Shown here: positions 22,076 to 28,865 of the stretch, piece by piece
How the letters are laid out: each line of letters opens with the position of its first letter
Numbering within the stretch: the stretch's first letter is position 1
Assembly: GCA_944376425.1 (NCBI GenBank)
Contig: CALWCS010000008.1
Location: 1-56,292, forward strand
DNA length: 56,292 bases
DNA from: an uncultured Lachnospiraceae bacterium
GTDB taxonomy: Bacteria; Bacillota; Clostridia; Lachnospirales; Lachnospiraceae
Direction of reading: 5' to 3'
The notes under the pieces: generated by a model
What the model was told of the DNA's origin: nothing
The model's database searches: none
What the model saw: the letters and a program-made list of their open reading frames with translations, nothing else
Made by a program: the position numbers and the translations under genes

Positions 22076-23371
22076 GTGAAAAAAATATTAATTATTGCAG
22101 GACACGGTGAAGGAGATCCAGGAGCTGTATCAAAATGGGGACAAGAAGCAGATCTGGCAAGAGAACTTACAAATTTGATCTATCATTCTATCGGAGCAAA
22201 TGTGAATGCAGAACTGTATGACACATCCAAGGATTGTTATCAGCAGAGCAAACGTGGCAATCGACCACGTTACGAAAAATATGATGCGGTGCTAGAAATC
22301 CACTTTAACGCAAAAGTAAACAAAGATGAATGGGGAGATGGCAGATTTACTGGAACGGGCGGATATATTCACACTGGAGCAGCACAGTCGGAACAGCTTG
22401 GAGAAAAGATCGTGCAGAATATCGAGGCATTGGGCTTTAAACGCTGGCAGATTGTAAAAGGGGATAACCTTCTAAATATGAACAATTGCTACAGTCTTGG
22501 AGTTCCATATTTTCTATTGGAGACAGCATTTATTGATGACGGTGACGACATGACTTGGTACAATGCACACAAATCAGCCATTTCTAAGGCAGTAGCAGAC
22601 GGAGTTAAGGATTTCTTCGGAGTGAGCAAGAGTGATCCGAATTTGACCGCCTTAGAAGGACAAGCAATATTGTCCGCAGCACAGATGAGCGCATATCTAA
22701 AAGCAGTCAATTCAAATGCTTCAGCTTCTGTTTTAAAAATGATTCCTTACTATCTCTCAGAAGGAGAGACGGAAGGTATTAGAGGAGATTTGGCGTTTTG
22801 TCAGTCTTGTCTGGAAACAGGCAATTTTACTTTTGAAGGATCTGCTGTCACGCTCGATCAGAACAATTTCTGTGGTATGGGTGTAACTTCTAATGGTATG
22901 AAAGGAAATTCTTTCAGCACTCCGCAGCTTGGTATCCGCGCCCAGATTCAGCATTTAAAGGCATATGCCAACACGCAAGACCTGGTAAATACTTGCATTG
23001 ATCCAAGATTTAAATATGTGCAGCGTGGCTGTGCTCCTTATGTAGAGTGGCTGGGAATCCAGGAAAATCCGTCTGGTAGAGGATGGGCAAGCGGTGCTGA
23101 ATACGGTGAAAAGATTTTAGATATTTATAAAAAGATCTTGTTGATCAAAACAGCGACTGAAGAGACCCAGCCAATTAAGACATTTTTAGTCCGTGTATCT
23201 ATTCCGGATCTACGAATCCGAACAGGTGCAGGACTAAAATATCCGTATGTTGGATATTGCCCGATCGGAGTCTATACAATTGTAGATACTGTAACAGCAG
23301 ATGGATACACTTGGGGAGAACTAAAGTCTGGTGCTGGATGGATTGCTTTGGAGTATGCCGAGAAAATTTAA
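22076..23371 (+). CDS. Endolysin: amidase-3, glucosaminidase-like and SH3 domains
   Basis: A 431-aa peptidoglycan hydrolase that lyses the host. Residues 1 to about 175 form an N-acetylmuramoyl-L-alanine amidase (Amidase_3): zinc ligand in IIAGHGEGDPGA, then VLEIHFNAK, and LLETAFIDDGDD. Residues about 200-350 resemble a glucosaminidase-type domain ('CLETGNFTFEGSAVTLDQNN', 'NFCGMGVT'). Residues about 360-431 are a bacterial SH3 wall-binding domain ('LRIRTGAGLKYPYVGYC'). I choose GTG 22076 behind AAGGAAGG; the upstream in-frame sequence runs through the minus-strand promoter and is not credible. A hairpin follows the stop. Confidence 0.93.
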   Translation: MKKILIIAGHGEGDPGAVSKWGQEADLARELTNLIYHSIGANVNAELYDTSKDCYQQSKRGNRPRYEKYDAVLEIHFNAKVNKDEWGDGRFTGTGGYIHTGAAQSEQLGEKIVQNIEALGFKRWQIVKGDNLLNMNNCYSLGVPYFLLETAFIDDGDDMTWYNAHKSAISKAVADGVKDFFGVSKSDPNLTALEGQAILSAAQMSAYLKAVNSNASASVLKMIPYYLSEGETEGIRGDLAFCQSCLETGNFTFEGSAVTLDQNNFCGMGVTSNGMKGNSFSTPQLGIRAQIQHLKAYANTQDLVNTCIDPRFKYVQRGCAPYVEWLGIQENPSGRGWASGAEYGEKILDIYKKILLIKTATEETQPIKTFLVRVSIPDLRIRTGAGLKYPYVGYCPIGVYTIVDTVTADGYTWGELKSGAGWIALEYAEKI

Positions 23372-23378
23372 AAACAGA

Positions 23379-23408
23379 AGAGGAATGTCACACTTTTGAC
23401 ACTCCTCT
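23379..23408. terminator. Stem-loop between convergent lysin and hicB genes
   Basis: AGAGGAATGTCA and TGACACTCCTCT pair over 12 positions with one mismatch around a 6-nt loop. A T tract lies a few bases beyond the stem on the minus strand, so it best serves the hicAB transcript. Confidence 0.6.
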
Positions 23409-23416
23409 GATACGAT

Positions 23417-23848
23417 TCATTTTAAATTGAGCTGAGATTTCAATGCATCTTGTAAGACTTGAGAAAAATTAATTCCTCTTTCCAGTGCAGCGGTATTAAG
23501 CCATGCCGGAATAGAAAGGGTTTTCTTAACGGATTTTTCAAAATGTTCTTTTGCATACAAATCAACATCTACAGATACCATATTGACAAAAGATTCGCAC
23601 ATAGGTGCATCTGGGTCTAATTCTTTTGCGATAGCATCTGGGTTAATATCTGACAGTTTTGATGGTTCAGGAATAGGATCTCCATCCTTTTTAGAAGTAT
23701 AAAGATAACCAGCTAGACATTCAACAGCCATTTCCATAGCATCTTCAAAACTATCACCTTGTGTGGAAAGATAGTTCAAGTCTGGAAATACAACTGAATA
23801 ACCGTCAGTATCTTCTTTAAAAAAACATGCTGGATACATTGACAACAT
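23417..23848 (-). CDS. hicB: HicB-type antitoxin
   Basis: A 143-aa antitoxin that should bind and neutralise HicA. The N-terminal HicB fold (partial RNase H-like) is clear: YPACFFKEDTDGYSVVFPDL, then TQGDSFEDAMEMAVECLAGY. The C-terminal 45 residues ('VKKTLSIPAWLNTAALERG', 'NFSQVLQDALKSQL') form an RHH-type DNA-binding domain, so it should also repress its own promoter. It is the second gene of the operon, after hicA. Confidence 0.9.
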   Translation of the reverse strand: MLSMYPACFFKEDTDGYSVVFPDLNYLSTQGDSFEDAMEMAVECLAGYLYTSKKDGDPIPEPSKLSDINPDAIAKELDPDAPMCESFVNMVSVDVDLYAKEHFEKSVKKTLSIPAWLNTAALERGINFSQVLQDALKSQLNLK

Positions 23849-23889
23849 ACATTAACACCTCCTAATTTATGGTAACACAGGCAATGGGG

Positions 23890-24081
23890 CTATTTAAGCC
23901 CCGCCTGTTTTTTGATGGAATTTTCTACTTTTTTGTTCAAGTCCTTGCCTTTGTGAAAAGGTATTGTGACTTTCCCCGGTTTTATTGGATGAACGTAATG
24001 TCTGTGAGAACCTTCTTGGCTTTTGAAAATCCATCCATCCGCAAGGATTAATTTTTCCATCTCTGTTGGTTTCATTGGCAT
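23890..24081 (-). CDS. hicA: HicA-type mRNA interferase toxin
   Basis: A 63-aa toxin of the dsRBD-like HicA fold that cleaves mRNA without needing the ribosome. The family signature is visible: 'KLILADGWIFKSQEGSHRHY', with the catalytic-type His in GSHRH at about residue 26, then 'VTIPFHKGKDLNKK'. AAGGAGG sits eight bases before ATG 24081. It is followed by hicB, the usual order. The pair lies between lysin and attR, a common place for prophage cargo, and may stabilise the prophage or act in defence. Confidence 0.92.
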   Translation of the reverse strand: MPMKPTEMEKLILADGWIFKSQEGSHRHYVHPIKPGKVTIPFHKGKDLNKKVENSIKKQAGLK

Positions 24082-24101
24082 TTTACTTTCCTCCTTGCAT
24101 T

Positions 24102-24151
24102 ATTATAATATCATATAATACGTATAAAGTCAATACGTATTATATGATATT
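24102..24151 (-). promoter_or_regulatory. hicAB promoter inside a perfect 19-bp inverted repeat (operator)
   Basis: AATATCATATAATACGTAT (24107-24125) is repeated exactly inverted at 24133-24151 with a 7-base centre. On the minus strand TTGACT (24128-24133) and TATTAT (24105-24110) with a 17-bp spacer form the promoter inside this repeat. HicB binding here would block transcription of hicAB. Confidence 0.8.
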
Positions 24152-24174
24152 GCAAAGAATAGATAAAAAGATAG

Positions 24175-24196
24175 TTTGGTTACTATTTGGTTACTA
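24175..24196. repeat. Perfect tandem 11-bp repeat, possible integrase arm sites
   Basis: TTTGGTTACTA occurs twice with no gap at 24175-24185 and 24186-24196, about 117 bp inside attR. Directly repeated sites at this distance from the core suit arm-type binding sites of a tyrosine recombinase. Confidence 0.5.
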
Positions 24197-24312
24197 AAAC
24201 CAGAAAAAGTAGTCAAATCATATAGTATGATAGACAAAGCGTATTTCAAAAAAAGCTGATAAATAGGGCAAAAACGGGAGACAGGAAAATATAGGTAAAG
24301 TAATTTTTCCCA

Positions 24313-24354
24313 TTGGTAGTGAGGAGGTCACGGGTTCGATTCCCGTCGCTAGCT
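24313..24354 (+). other. attR: 3' part of a tRNA-Thr(GGT) gene, right end of the prophage
   Basis: The 42 bases read as the 3' part of a tRNA. An anticodon loop TTGGTAG gives anticodon GGT. It is followed by half of the anticodon stem (TGAGG), variable AGGTC, a perfect T arm (ACGGG-TTCGATT-CCCGT), acceptor CGCTAGC and discriminator T. The sequence before it does not fold as a D arm or acceptor, so this is a fragment, as left by phage integration into a tRNA 3' end. CCA is not encoded. The intact gene should be at the other end of the prophage, outside the window. Confidence 0.8.
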
Positions 24355-24402
24355 TTTTAAAAACCTTGATTTTACAAGGAAAAATGGATGTGAAGAAGAA
24401 AA

Positions 24403-24430
24403 GACCACCGAGAAAAGGTGGTCTTTTTTT
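24403..24430 (+). terminator. Strong intrinsic terminator just outside attR
   Basis: GACCACC and GGTGGTC form a perfect 7-bp stem around a 7-nt loop and run into seven T. It was probably the terminator of the tRNA-Thr gene before the prophage inserted. Confidence 0.9.
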
Positions 24431-24693
24431 GCGCTTGACTACTATTGAAACATAATGTTTTTTTCGTTTAAGCGTGTTTTGCAAACAATATGTCAAATAT
24501 ATTGGCAAATCAAATAGCATCAGATGGAGATAACCTTGTCTATGGGTATCATTTAAACAGAGCTGATGGAAATGATGGAAGGATGAATTAATAAATCATA
24601 AACATTTTGCAAACAGAAGAATAATAGTCCCCTGATATAGTTACGGCAGAAAACAAGAACAGAATAAAATGAAGAAAGAGAGGTTTTTATAAG
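24431..24693. other. Intergenic region after the prophage boundary
   Basis: I see no confident gene here. A 33-codon frame at 24490-24591 starting MSNILANQIASDGD has no ribosome binding site and could be a gene remnant. The last 30 bases hold GAAAGAGAGG, the ribosome binding site of the next gene. Confidence 0.4.
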
Positions 24694-25716
24694 ATGGGAA
24701 AAACAATCTATTTAGTAACTGGAGCAGCGGGATTTTTGGGAAGTCATGTCTGTGATGAACTGTTGGAACGTGGAGAACACGTAAGGGCGCTGGTTCTTTC
24801 AGGAGACAAATCTGTGAAATACGTTCCAAAAGAGGTAGAAATTGTGGAGGGAGATCTGTGTGATGTAATATCTCTGAAGAAATTTTTTACAATCCCGAAG
24901 GGAGATGATTCAGTAGTGATTCATTGTGCAAGTATGGTCACAACAAACGCAGAGTTTAATCAGAAGTTAATTGATGTCAATGTAGGAGGGACAAAAAATA
25001 TGATTGACCAATGCCTGCGTCATCCGGAATGTAAAAAGATGGTATATGTAAGTTCAACCGGGGCAATTCCAGAGCAGCCAAAGGGGACTGCAATTAAAGA
25101 GACGGACCAGTTTACTCCGATTGATGAGAGCAGACAGGTAGGGTGTTATAGCCAGTCGAAAGCAATGGCGACGCAAGAGGTACTGGATGCATGCAGAGAG
25201 AAAGGATTAAAAGCATGTGTGGTTCATCCAAGTGGAATTTTAGGACCAAAGGATTATGCAATCGGAGAGACCACAGGAACGGTTATTAAAATTATGAATG
25301 GCAAGATGCCAGTGGGAATGGGAGGTTCTTTTAATCTCTGCGATGTACGTGACTTAGCACATGGCTGTGTGGCAGCGGCAGACAGAGGAAGAACCGGTGA
25401 ATGTTATATTCTTGGAAATAAAGAAGTGACGCTGAAGGAAATGTGCAGAATGCTGCATGATGCCAGCGGATGTAAGACACCATATTTCTATGTGCCTATC
25501 GGCATGGCGTATAAACTCGCAGAACAAATGGAAAAGAAAGCGAAAAAAACAGGAGAAAAGCCATTGATGACAAACTTTGCAGTTTACAATCTGGCAAGAA
25601 ATAACCAGTTTGATTATTCAAAAGCAGAGAGAGAATTAGGATACCATACAAGACCTTATTCAGAAACTTTAAGAGATGAGGCAAAATGGTTGGTTGCAGA
25701 AGGATATATTAAATAA
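24694..25716 (+). CDS. NAD(P)-dependent epimerase/dehydratase-type extended SDR
   Basis: A 340-aa cytosolic oxidoreductase. It has the Rossmann motif TGAAGFLGSHV (about residues 9-19), the SDR active-site pair Y152-SQS-K156, and VHPSGILGP after it. These place it with dihydroflavonol reductase/cinnamoyl-CoA reductase/3-beta-hydroxysteroid dehydrogenase-like proteins. In gut Clostridia such proteins are generally of unknown substrate. It is the first intact gene of the chromosome after attR and has its own ribosome binding site. No neighbours indicate a pathway. Confidence 0.9.
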   Translation: MGKTIYLVTGAAGFLGSHVCDELLERGEHVRALVLSGDKSVKYVPKEVEIVEGDLCDVISLKKFFTIPKGDDSVVIHCASMVTTNAEFNQKLIDVNVGGTKNMIDQCLRHPECKKMVYVSSTGAIPEQPKGTAIKETDQFTPIDESRQVGCYSQSKAMATQEVLDACREKGLKACVVHPSGILGPKDYAIGETTGTVIKIMNGKMPVGMGGSFNLCDVRDLAHGCVAAADRGRTGECYILGNKEVTLKEMCRMLHDASGCKTPYFYVPIGMAYKLAEQMEKKAKKTGEKPLMTNFAVYNLARNNQFDYSKAERELGYHTRPYSETLRDEAKWLVAEGYIK

Positions 25717-25792
25717 AGAAATGAATATTGGGATATTTCTAAAAAGCGAGTAATAGAAAACGTCAGGAATAGAAAAAGAAAGGAGTCTGGTC

Positions 25793-26461
25793 ATGAAAGA
25801 TACGATTATTAAGGAAAAAGAAGATGGAACGAAAGAAGTATTTGCGGGAGGAAAAGAACTTGTAGATGCTGTAGCAGCAGCTTCTTCAAAAGAAGAGCTG
25901 AGAAAAATTTTGAATCGAGGAAATATTTATGAATTCAGCGAGGAGGAATTAGAAGAAAGTTATAAAAATCTTGCTTTATCTCAAAATTGGGATGCTCTTA
26001 TGGATATTTTTCAGGATAAAGATTTTGAGAGCTGCCGAAGAAAGCTGGAATTTTACGGGATAACTACTACAAAAGAACATTTTGACCTGATTAATGAAGT
26101 GATTGCAACAGCTTCAGATGAAGAACTGATAAAAGAGATTTTGAAAAAAGAGGATGTAGAAAGTACTCTGGAAGTTTTACACAGGTATGGATATGATAAG
26201 ATGACCAGTGAATTTTTGCTGCTTGTTCAGGAAAATGCGGTACATCTTTATGAAGACGCACTCTTAACTTCAGAGGAGATTCAAGAACTTTCAGGAAAAG
26301 ATTTTTATGAAAGATGCAAAAAATCTATTAATTTAATATTTGCTTTAAGCAGCATTGCAGGGCTGGGATTGGGAATCAGCAGTGTGGCAGATCCAGCTTT
26401 GCTGATTGCCATTGCAGGAGGACTGAGCTTGATGTTTGGAAAAGAAGAGATAAGATCTTAG
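25793..26461 (+). CDS. Nif11-like helical-repeat protein with hydrophobic Gly-rich C-terminus
   Basis: A 222-aa protein. Three repeats of a helical unit can be seen in residues about 20-150, each like a half Nif11 leader ('SKEELRKILNRGNIYEFSEE', 'ASDEELIKEILKKEDV'). Near residue 163 is LTSEEIQELSGKD, which looks like the end of a double-glycine-type leader (usually ELxxxxGG). A hydrophobic Gly/Ala-rich segment follows ('IAGLGLGISSVADPALLIAI'), as in class II or circular bacteriocin cores. No peptidase-transporter or modification enzyme is nearby. Bacteriocin precursor status is speculative; a membrane-tethered helical protein is the alternative. AAGGAG precedes the ATG. Confidence 0.6.
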   Translation: MKDTIIKEKEDGTKEVFAGGKELVDAVAAASSKEELRKILNRGNIYEFSEEELEESYKNLALSQNWDALMDIFQDKDFESCRRKLEFYGITTTKEHFDLINEVIATASDEELIKEILKKEDVESTLEVLHRYGYDKMTSEFLLLVQENAVHLYEDALLTSEEIQELSGKDFYERCKKSINLIFALSSIAGLGLGISSVADPALLIAIAGGLSLMFGKEEIRS

Positions 26462-26671
26462 TAATCGGTAAGCAAACTGAAAACAGAAAAAATTGAAATG
26501 AGTATTACAGAAACGAAATCCTGGATGCTGTTAATAGTAATCTGGTCATACAACATTATGAAAAAGAGAAAAAAGAATTATTATCTTATTCCTCAAGGAT
26601 AGGCAGAAAAAAATTAAGATAAAAGTAAAAAAAGGTACAATTTATTGTCTACAGACAGAGCCAAATTTAAG

Positions 26672-26705
26672 CTGCAAGACATGCAAAATGTTTTGCAGTT
26701 TTTTT
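26672..26705 (+). terminator. Intrinsic terminator of the 25793 gene
   Basis: CTGCAAGACAT and ATGTTTTGCAG form an 11-bp stem (one G-U) around GCAAA and are followed by seven T. Confidence 0.85.
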
Positions 26706-26742
26706 CTGCCCGGAAAATTTTACGTTCCAGGCAGAAAAAGCT
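26701..26742 (-). terminator. Intrinsic terminator of the AEC transporter gene
   Basis: TTTTTCTGCC and GGCAGAAAAA flank a 22-nt centre that pairs further (GGAA with TTCC). On the minus strand the stem is followed by a T tract, so it ends the transporter transcript. Confidence 0.75.
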
Positions 26743-26768
26743 GCACTAATGTATCCTGCGGTAAAAAA

Positions 26769-27692
26769 TCATAACAAAATAGAGATTAACAGAGGAATAC
26801 TAACCATGGAAAAGACAGTTGTAATAAATACTCCTTTGGCAGCTAGATGTTCATCTTTATGATAGTTCGTGGCAAATAAAACGGCAGTATTGGCTGTCGG
26901 CATCATATAAAGAATGAAACTAAGACCAAGCAAAAAGTCATCTTTAATAAAGAAGCGAAACAGCGGAAAGAGAATAAGCGGTAAAATAAATTGTTTTACA
27001 ACGGAAAAGAAATATACATGCCATCCGTTAAAGATAGATTTTAAATCCATAGTAGCAAGAGTCGATCCGATCAGAAGCATAGCGCACGGAGAGGTAATAC
27101 TCCCAAGGCTTGAGATCGTGTTGACAATGACGCTGGGAAACGAAAGGTCCAGAAAATAGACAACGATAGAAAGACTGGAAAAGATGACACCAGGCGTCAA
27201 AAGATTTTTTAAACGAATAGCAGTTTTTTCCTCAGAACCATAGTTCATAAGAAAAATACCAACGGTAAAAATAGAAATATTAAAAATAATATTAAAAATT
27301 CCGCCATAAAAAAGTCCGATTTCTCCATATAGAGCATTTAAAATCGGAAAGCCCATAAATCCGATGTTAGAAAAAGCTCCCATAAATGCGTAAAGCCCTT
27401 GCTCCTTATAGGGAAAACGAAGAAGTTTAACGACAAGAAGACAGAAAAACGGCATGAGAAAGTTTAAGACAGCCGCAATTAAAAACACAGATAAAACTTC
27501 ATTTACAGGCGGACGATTTGTCTGTTCTAAAACAGAGGAAAAAATCATAGCGGGAAGTGTGACATGGAGAATTAATTTTGTCAGTCCCTGATTAAGAGGT
27601 TTGGATAAAATATGTACTTTGTACAGAAAAAATCCCAGAAAGATTAAAAGAAAAAGCTGTGTCATCTGGGAAAGAATGATAGAAAGATTCAT
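26769..27692 (-). CDS. AEC (auxin efflux carrier) family transporter
   Basis: A 307-aa inner membrane protein with about ten membrane segments, such as 'LFLLIFLGFFLYKVHILSK' near the start. The two-bundle AEC layout shows LPAMIFSSVL early and 'SPCAMLLIGSTLATMDLK' after the midpoint. In bacteria this family includes malate and other organic acid permeases (MleP-like). I start it at ATG 27692, with GGAG 11 bases upstream; the reading frame extends further but lacks a better site. It lies downstream of a LUD gene on the same strand, which hints at organic acid (lactate or malate) use. Confidence 0.85.
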   Translation of the reverse strand: MNLSIILSQMTQLFLLIFLGFFLYKVHILSKPLNQGLTKLILHVTLPAMIFSSVLEQTNRPPVNEVLSVFLIAAVLNFLMPFFCLLVVKLLRFPYKEQGLYAFMGAFSNIGFMGFPILNALYGEIGLFYGGIFNIIFNISIFTVGIFLMNYGSEEKTAIRLKNLLTPGVIFSSLSIVVYFLDLSFPSVIVNTISSLGSITSPCAMLLIGSTLATMDLKSIFNGWHVYFFSVVKQFILPLILFPLFRFFIKDDFLLGLSFILYMMPTANTAVLFATNYHKDEHLAAKGVFITTVFSMVSIPLLISILL

Positions 27693-27928
27693 GATAACAG
27701 ATACTCCTTTTTTATTTTTTATAAAGACTTTAGATTGCAGATTTTCTCGTGAAACCATTTTTGACGAGATATTTCCGAAGATAATATTTGCCATGACCGG
27801 TATGGTAAAATCCAGAAAAAACGGCAAATAGAGAAAAAATGAATCAATTTATTATATCGTTTTTTGAAAAAAATAGAAAGAGAAATTAAAAAAATAAAAG
27901 AGAATCCTTGAAAAAATTATTTTAAGAA

Positions 27929-27977
27929 TGCGTCCAATATAGACACAAACTATAGTTTGCAGACATACATGGACGCA
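27929..27977. repeat. Nested inverted repeat downstream of the LUD gene
   Basis: TGCGTCCA and TGGACGCA are exact inverted copies 33 bases apart, and the 12-bp palindrome AAACTATAGTTT lies at the centre. It could be a terminator of the minus-strand LUD gene, though the T tract is weak, or a recombination or binding site. Confidence 0.6.
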
Positions 27978-27986
27978 TAAAACGAC

Positions 27987-28622
27987 TTAATATCCCAGAT
28001 CTTCTCCAACGAGAATGACTTTGATTCTTCCCGGAATTCTGCTATATCTTGTTATAACAGTCTGACAGCAGATCGTTTCAGGACTTTTGCAATCTGCACA
28101 TAGCCCTGTTTTCTGGCATGGAGTAGAAATTCCAAGAGAGATTGTGTTCATAGGAGCTGCAATGTTATGAATTCGTTTCAAAGCAGCGTCGAGATCAGGA
28201 ACTAGTTTATTCATACCAACAACTAAAATTACGTGTTCAGGTCCATAGATAAGAGCTGCGGTACGATTTCCGGTTCCGTCTGTATTAACGAGTTCTCCGT
28301 CATAAGTAATCGCATTGCTGCTCATCAGATAATAATCTACGCAGAAAGCACGCCGGTAAATCTCTTTTTTTTCTTCTGGAGTTTTTGCAGTGCTGCGGTC
28401 AAGCAGATGAAAATTTGAGGTACGTAAAGCATCTATAACCCCAGATTCAAACAGTGATTGAGAACCGCCCCAGGAAACAGAAGAATGTTCCGGAATCAGA
28501 TCAAGAATTGTCTTGACGGCATTTTCTTTAGAGAAACAGTAGTAAGCTTCCATTCCGCGTTTTGTCAGATTTTTCAGGACACAGACCGATAATGTCCGAT
28601 AGTAATTTTGTTTTGCATCCAT
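27987..28622 (-). CDS. LUD domain protein (LutC/YkgG-like, DUF162)
   Basis: A 211-aa cytosolic protein of the lactate-utilisation LUD family. Recognisable parts are 'VSWGGSQSLFESGVIDAL', 'YLMSSNAITYDGELVNTDGT' and GPEHVILVVGMNKLV. A C-terminal Cys-rich segment, CQKTGLCADCKSPETICC, is seen in stand-alone Clostridia members. LutA and LutB partners are absent here, so its substrate is uncertain. AAGGAGG precedes the start on the minus strand. A palindrome lies about 20 bases upstream of the start codon (see 28643). Confidence 0.88.
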   Translation of the reverse strand: MDAKQNYYRTLSVCVLKNLTKRGMEAYYCFSKENAVKTILDLIPEHSSVSWGGSQSLFESGVIDALRTSNFHLLDRSTAKTPEEKKEIYRRAFCVDYYLMSSNAITYDGELVNTDGTGNRTAALIYGPEHVILVVGMNKLVPDLDAALKRIHNIAAPMNTISLGISTPCQKTGLCADCKSPETICCQTVITRYSRIPGRIKVILVGEDLGY

Positions 28623-28642
28623 AGGAAATCCTCCTTATATCG

Positions 28643-28659
28643 ATACCATAAAATGGTAT
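28643..28659. promoter_or_regulatory. Palindrome in the LUD gene 5' region, possible operator
   Basis: ATACCAT and ATGGTAT are perfect inverted arms with a 3-base centre, 20 bases upstream of the LUD start codon. The position suits a repressor site or an mRNA hairpin near the ribosome binding site. Confidence 0.45.
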
Positions 28660-28708
28660 ACTTAGAAAATCTTAAGATATTATATCATAGTTTCCGAGGA
28701 AAATACAC

Positions 28709-28737
28709 TTTTCATAAAAAGAAATCAATGCTATAAT
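28709..28737 (+). promoter_or_regulatory. Promoter of argS (extended -10)
   Basis: TATAAT at 28732-28737 with an upstream TGC (extended -10) and TTTTCA at 28709-28714, spacer 17. A hairpin TACAGC-GTAT-GCTGTA (28831-28846) follows in the 5' leader just before the ribosome binding site. I do not see the AGGGTGG-type core of a T-box. Confidence 0.65.
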
Positions 28738-28865
28738 GTGTTAAGTTAAAGGCAGATGAACAGCAGACAGACTGCTTTCATAAAAAGACACAAGATGAAA
28801 TTAATAGCAGCCTTACAGAAAAGAGGAAAATACAGCGTATGCTGTATAAGAGCAAAGGAGACACC

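Larger units (their letters stand above)
26462..26768. other. Gene-free intergenic region ending in two terminators
   Basis: AT-rich sequence without a supported gene. Its right-hand 100 bases hold two adjacent hairpins, described separately, which separate the plus-strand gene at 25793 from the convergent transporter gene. Confidence 0.5.

Noticed and set aside
24313..24354. A functional tRNA-Thr gene
   Set aside because: Only the part from the anticodon loop to the 3' end is present; no D arm or 5' acceptor strand is found upstream.
24218..24520. 100-codon minus-strand frame across attR
   Set aside because: It crosses the phage-chromosome junction and the tRNA fragment and shows no domain.
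24490..24591. 33-codon frame MSNILANQIASDGD... after the prophage
   Set aside because: No ribosome binding site or family; kept only as a possible remnant in the intergenic entry.
28738..28865. T-box riboswitch upstream of argS
   Set aside because: Only one small hairpin precedes the ribosome binding site; there is no antiterminator/terminator pair or conserved T-box core.
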